Below, one piece after another: positions 5,544 through 7,519 of a stretch of 7,519 bases of DNA. Under the pieces are notes generated by a model. The model was not told the origin of the DNA and searched no databases. It saw only the letters and a list, made by a program, of their open reading frames with translations. A program made the translations under genes and the position numbers. The stretch comes from Gemmatimonadota bacterium (lineage in GTDB: Bacteria > Gemmatimonadota > Gemmatimonadetes > Gemmatimonadales > GWC2-71-9), in the NCBI GenBank assembly GCA_003221825.1, contig QHUE01000279.1, positions 1 through 7,519 on the forward strand, read 5' to 3'. The first letter of the stretch is position 1, and every line of letters begins with the position of its first letter.

Positions 5544-7519
5544 GACGACCCCGCGAACGGGGGTCACGTTAGCCCTACCTACCAACCGGCCGGGTTCGCC
5601 GCCGGTCGCGCAAACCACCGGCACTGTCAAAGGCACGGTCACTGACGCGACAACGCAACGCCCGCTGGACGGCGCGCAGATCTCGGTGGTCGGGACGGAC
5701 CTCGGCACCCTCAGCAACGGCGCCGGGGAGTACCAGCTCAACGTGCCCCTCGGGCAGATCATTCTGCGCATACGCCGAGTCGGCTACGGGAGCAGCAACA
5801 AGACCCTCACCGTCGTCGCCGAAACCCCGGTGAGCGCGGACTTCGCGCTGCCGCGCGTGGCGATCGGACTCGACGCGATTGTCGTCACGGGCACCGGCGT
5901 CGCTACCGAGCGCCGCAAGCTCGGGAACACCATCGCGACGATCGACGCCAATCAGCTCAAGACCGCGCCGGTCGAGAACGTGTCCGAAATGCTCGCGGCG
6001 CGGGAACCGGGCGTCAGTATCCTGCCGTCCGGCGGCTTGACGGGCGAGGGCGCGCGCATCCGCATCCGCGGCGCCGCGAGCCTGTCGCAACCGAGTGAGC
6101 CGATCGTGTACGTGGACGGCGTGCGCGTGGATCGCGGTGGCGGGTTCGGTGACTATATCGGCACGGGTGGCGGCGGTAATCCGTCGCGCCTCGACGACAT
6201 CAATCCGGAGTCCATCGAGCACATCGAAGTATTGAAGGGCCCTGCAGCCGCCACGCTGTACGGCACGGAGGCGTCAGCCGGCGTGATTCAGATAATCACC
6301 AAGCAGGGCTCGCGCGGTGCGCCCCAGTTTGATTTCATGACCGAGCAAGGCGCCTCGCGCTTCCCCAAGGGCCGCTACATGGCGAACTGGGGCTTCGCGC
6401 GCTCCGACACCCAGGCCACGCGGCTGGGTCAGTTCTATGGAACGACGATCCAGGCGTTCGTGCCGTTTTCCCGGAATGTCGTTACCAACAACCTGTTCGA
6501 AACCGGTTACGCCAACAACTTGTCGGGATCGGTGAGCGGCGGCTCGAGCGCCATCACCTACTACATCAATGGGCGGTACAGTCATGACGACGGTCCCTTC
6601 GGGAACCGCCGCCTCGGCCCCGCGAACGATCTCGATCGCAGCGCGCAGGGCTCCGCGAGCCTGGTGATCCTACCGACCACCAACGTGAAGGTGAAAGTGA
6701 ACGCGGAGTACGTCGACCGGTTCCACATGACGCCGTCGAACAACAACAACATTTACGGCACGATTTCATCGGCGATCTTCAGCAAGCCGGAGCTTGCGAA
6801 ATGTTGGGCGGGTGGCGTACCTACTGGCACCGGCGAGTGCACTACGGACGGAAACCCCAATAGTCCGCTCGCGCCCGGGGACCCGCTGGGCCAGGCTGCG
6901 TTTGGGACGGTCCGCGAGGATATGCAAGAACAGATCAAACAAGACGCCAAGCACTTCACCGGCAGCGTGAACATCGCGTATCAACCAATCACGCAGCTCT
7001 CGCTGGACGCCACACTTGGCGTCGATGTGGTCAATCAAGTCAGCACCGACTTTGCGCCGTTTGGCTACAACGTCGACCAATTTATCCAAAACGATCCCGA
7101 CGGCTACAAGTTCCTCGACGATCGGACTCAGCGCCAACTCACTACTGAAGCGAAGGCCACCTGGACGACGAGGCTTGGCGCGAGCCTACAGTCCACACTC
7201 GTGGGCGGCAGCCAGGTCATTGTCTTGAAACTGGAAGATGTCGGCGAGGGCGGTGAGCACTTCCCCGGACCCGGGCTTGAGATCGTCGGCGCGGGGTCGG
7301 CACCCAGCATTTACGAGCGCTTCCTCTCGACGGTAAACGCAGGCGTGTTTGTGCAGGACCAGCTTGCGTATCGGGACTGGGCATTTCTGACATTGGGCGC
7401 ACGGTATGATCGCCACAGTGCCTTCGGCAAGACGTCGCACGGCGCATACTATCCCAAGGCAAGCATCGCGCTGCAACCGAGCTCGCTCTCGAGTTGGAGC
7501 AGCTCGGCACTGCGCTCGC
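5542..7519 (+). CDS. SusC/RagA-family TonB-dependent outer-membrane receptor (3' end outside window)
   Basis: The frame is open to the right edge, giving 659 residues of a family usually near 950-1100. It imports a bulky ligand, often glycan or peptide, across the outer membrane using TonB energy, normally with a SusD-like lipoprotein. Residues are numbered from TTG 5542. A carboxypeptidase-regulatory-like domain spans about 27-103 (GTVKGTVTDATTQRPLDGAQ). The Ton box is LDAIVVTGTG at 110-119. The plug spans about 128-256, with REPGVSI, RIRIRGAASL, PIVYVDGVRV and EVLKGPAAATLYGTEASAGV. Beta-barrel strands follow. C421 and C433 may form a loop disulfide. The start is the weak point: TTG 5542 is the only candidate in this stretch, has only a poor Shine-Dalgarno, and yields about 24 polar residues in place of a signal peptide, although VAQTTGTV looks like a normal post-cleavage N-terminus. 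The 5' end may be truncated. Substrate unknown. Confidence 0.93.
   Translation, partial: MTTPRTGVTLALPTNRPGSPPVAQTTGTVKGTVTDATTQRPLDGAQISVVGTDLGTLSNGAGEYQLNVPLGQIILRIRRVGYGSSNKTLTVVAETPVSADFALPRVAIGLDAIVVTGTGVATERRKLGNTIATIDANQLKTAPVENVSEMLAAREPGVSILPSGGLTGEGARIRIRGAASLSQPSEPIVYVDGVRVDRGGGFGDYIGTGGGGNPSRLDDINPESIEHIEVLKGPAAATLYGTEASAGVIQIITKQGSRGAPQFDFMTEQGASRFPKGRYMANWGFARSDTQATRLGQFYGTTIQAFVPFSRNVVTNNLFETGYANNLSGSVSGGSSAITYYINGRYSHDDGPFGNRRLGPANDLDRSAQGSASLVILPTTNVKVKVNAEYVDRFHMTPSNNNNIYGTISSAIFSKPELAKCWAGGVPTGTGECTTDGNPNSPLAPGDPLGQAAFGTVREDMQEQIKQDAKHFTGSVNIAYQPITQLSLDATLGVDVVNQVSTDFAPFGYNVDQFIQNDPDGYKFLDDRTQRQLTTEAKATWTTRLGASLQSTLVGGSQVIVLKLEDVGEGGEHFPGPGLEIVGAGSAPSIYERFLSTVNAGVFVQDQLAYRDWAFLTLGARYDRHSAFGKTSHGAYYPKASIALQPSSLSSWSSSALRS
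5547..5565. other. short inverted repeat in the divergent gap
   Basis: GACCCC at 5547-5552 pairs with GGGGTC at 5560-5565 around a 7-base loop. On the RCC1 mRNA it would sit 3 bases before the AAGGAGG. On the + strand it would fall inside the putative 5' end of the receptor gene. A 6-bp GC-rich stem is modest evidence in GC-rich DNA, so an operator or leader hairpin is only a possibility. Confidence 0.3.

Noticed and set aside
5625..5630. Perfect TTGACA on the - strand as -35 box for the RCC1 operon
   Set aside because: The hexamer 16-18 bases downstream (near GACCGG) does not resemble a -10 box, and the site lies inside receptor coding sequence.
5520..5771. 84-codon upstream extension of the RCC1 frame
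   Set aside because: The extension has no signal peptide and overlaps the receptor gene antisense; the internal ATG 5519 gives a proper lipoprotein leader.
5575..6222. - strand open frame (215 codons) opposite the receptor plug domain
   Set aside because: Composition is typical of GC-rich antisense frames; the + strand frame carries clear SusC/RagA plug motifs.

Overview
The window is GC-rich bacterial DNA packed with protein-coding genes and almost no intergenic space. A SusC/RagA-type TonB-dependent receptor, a Cys-patterned RCC1-repeat lipoprotein, a small Ala/Gly-rich lipoprotein and an M1 peptidase carrying GMEYPM in place of GAMEN together fit Gemmatimonadota, probably an environmental lineage. 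This assignment is an inference from gene style; no marker gene is present.

Layout. (1) 1-2128, + strand: the 3' end of a VOC (glyoxalase/dioxygenase-fold) gene overlaps by 4 bases (TTGA) the TTG start of a complete GMC flavoprotein resembling long-chain fatty alcohol oxidases. (2) 2128-2183: a 26-bp hairpin built from degenerate 7-base units fills most of the gap to the next gene. (3) 2206-3880, + strand: an M1-family zinc aminopeptidase whose N-terminal part and catalytic part lie in different frames, with a block of conserved sequence missing at about 2577-2583. It is a broken gene or an assembly deletion. (4) 3877-5519, - strand: a two-gene lipoprotein unit, a seven-repeat RCC1 beta-propeller followed, through an ATGA overlap, by a small lipoprotein. 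Its last codon overlaps the stop of the M1 gene tail to tail. (5) 5542-7519, + strand: a SusC/RagA-family outer-membrane receptor running off the right edge. Its carboxypeptidase-regulatory-like domain, Ton box and plug are intact, but no signal peptide or normal promoter space is visible at its 5' end.

Most products are predicted to act at the envelope: an outer-membrane importer, two lipoproteins and a secreted or periplasmic peptidase. The VOC-GMC pair looks like a separate redox/detoxification operon. I do not see a clear new multi-gene system. The items most worth a second look are the heptad hairpin, the two apparent gene breakpoints (M1 interior, receptor 5' end), and the regular disulfide-like architecture of the RCC1 protein coupled to an uncharacterised lipoprotein. 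No RNA genes, insertion sequences or CRISPR arrays were seen, and there is no gene-free stretch longer than about 80 bases.
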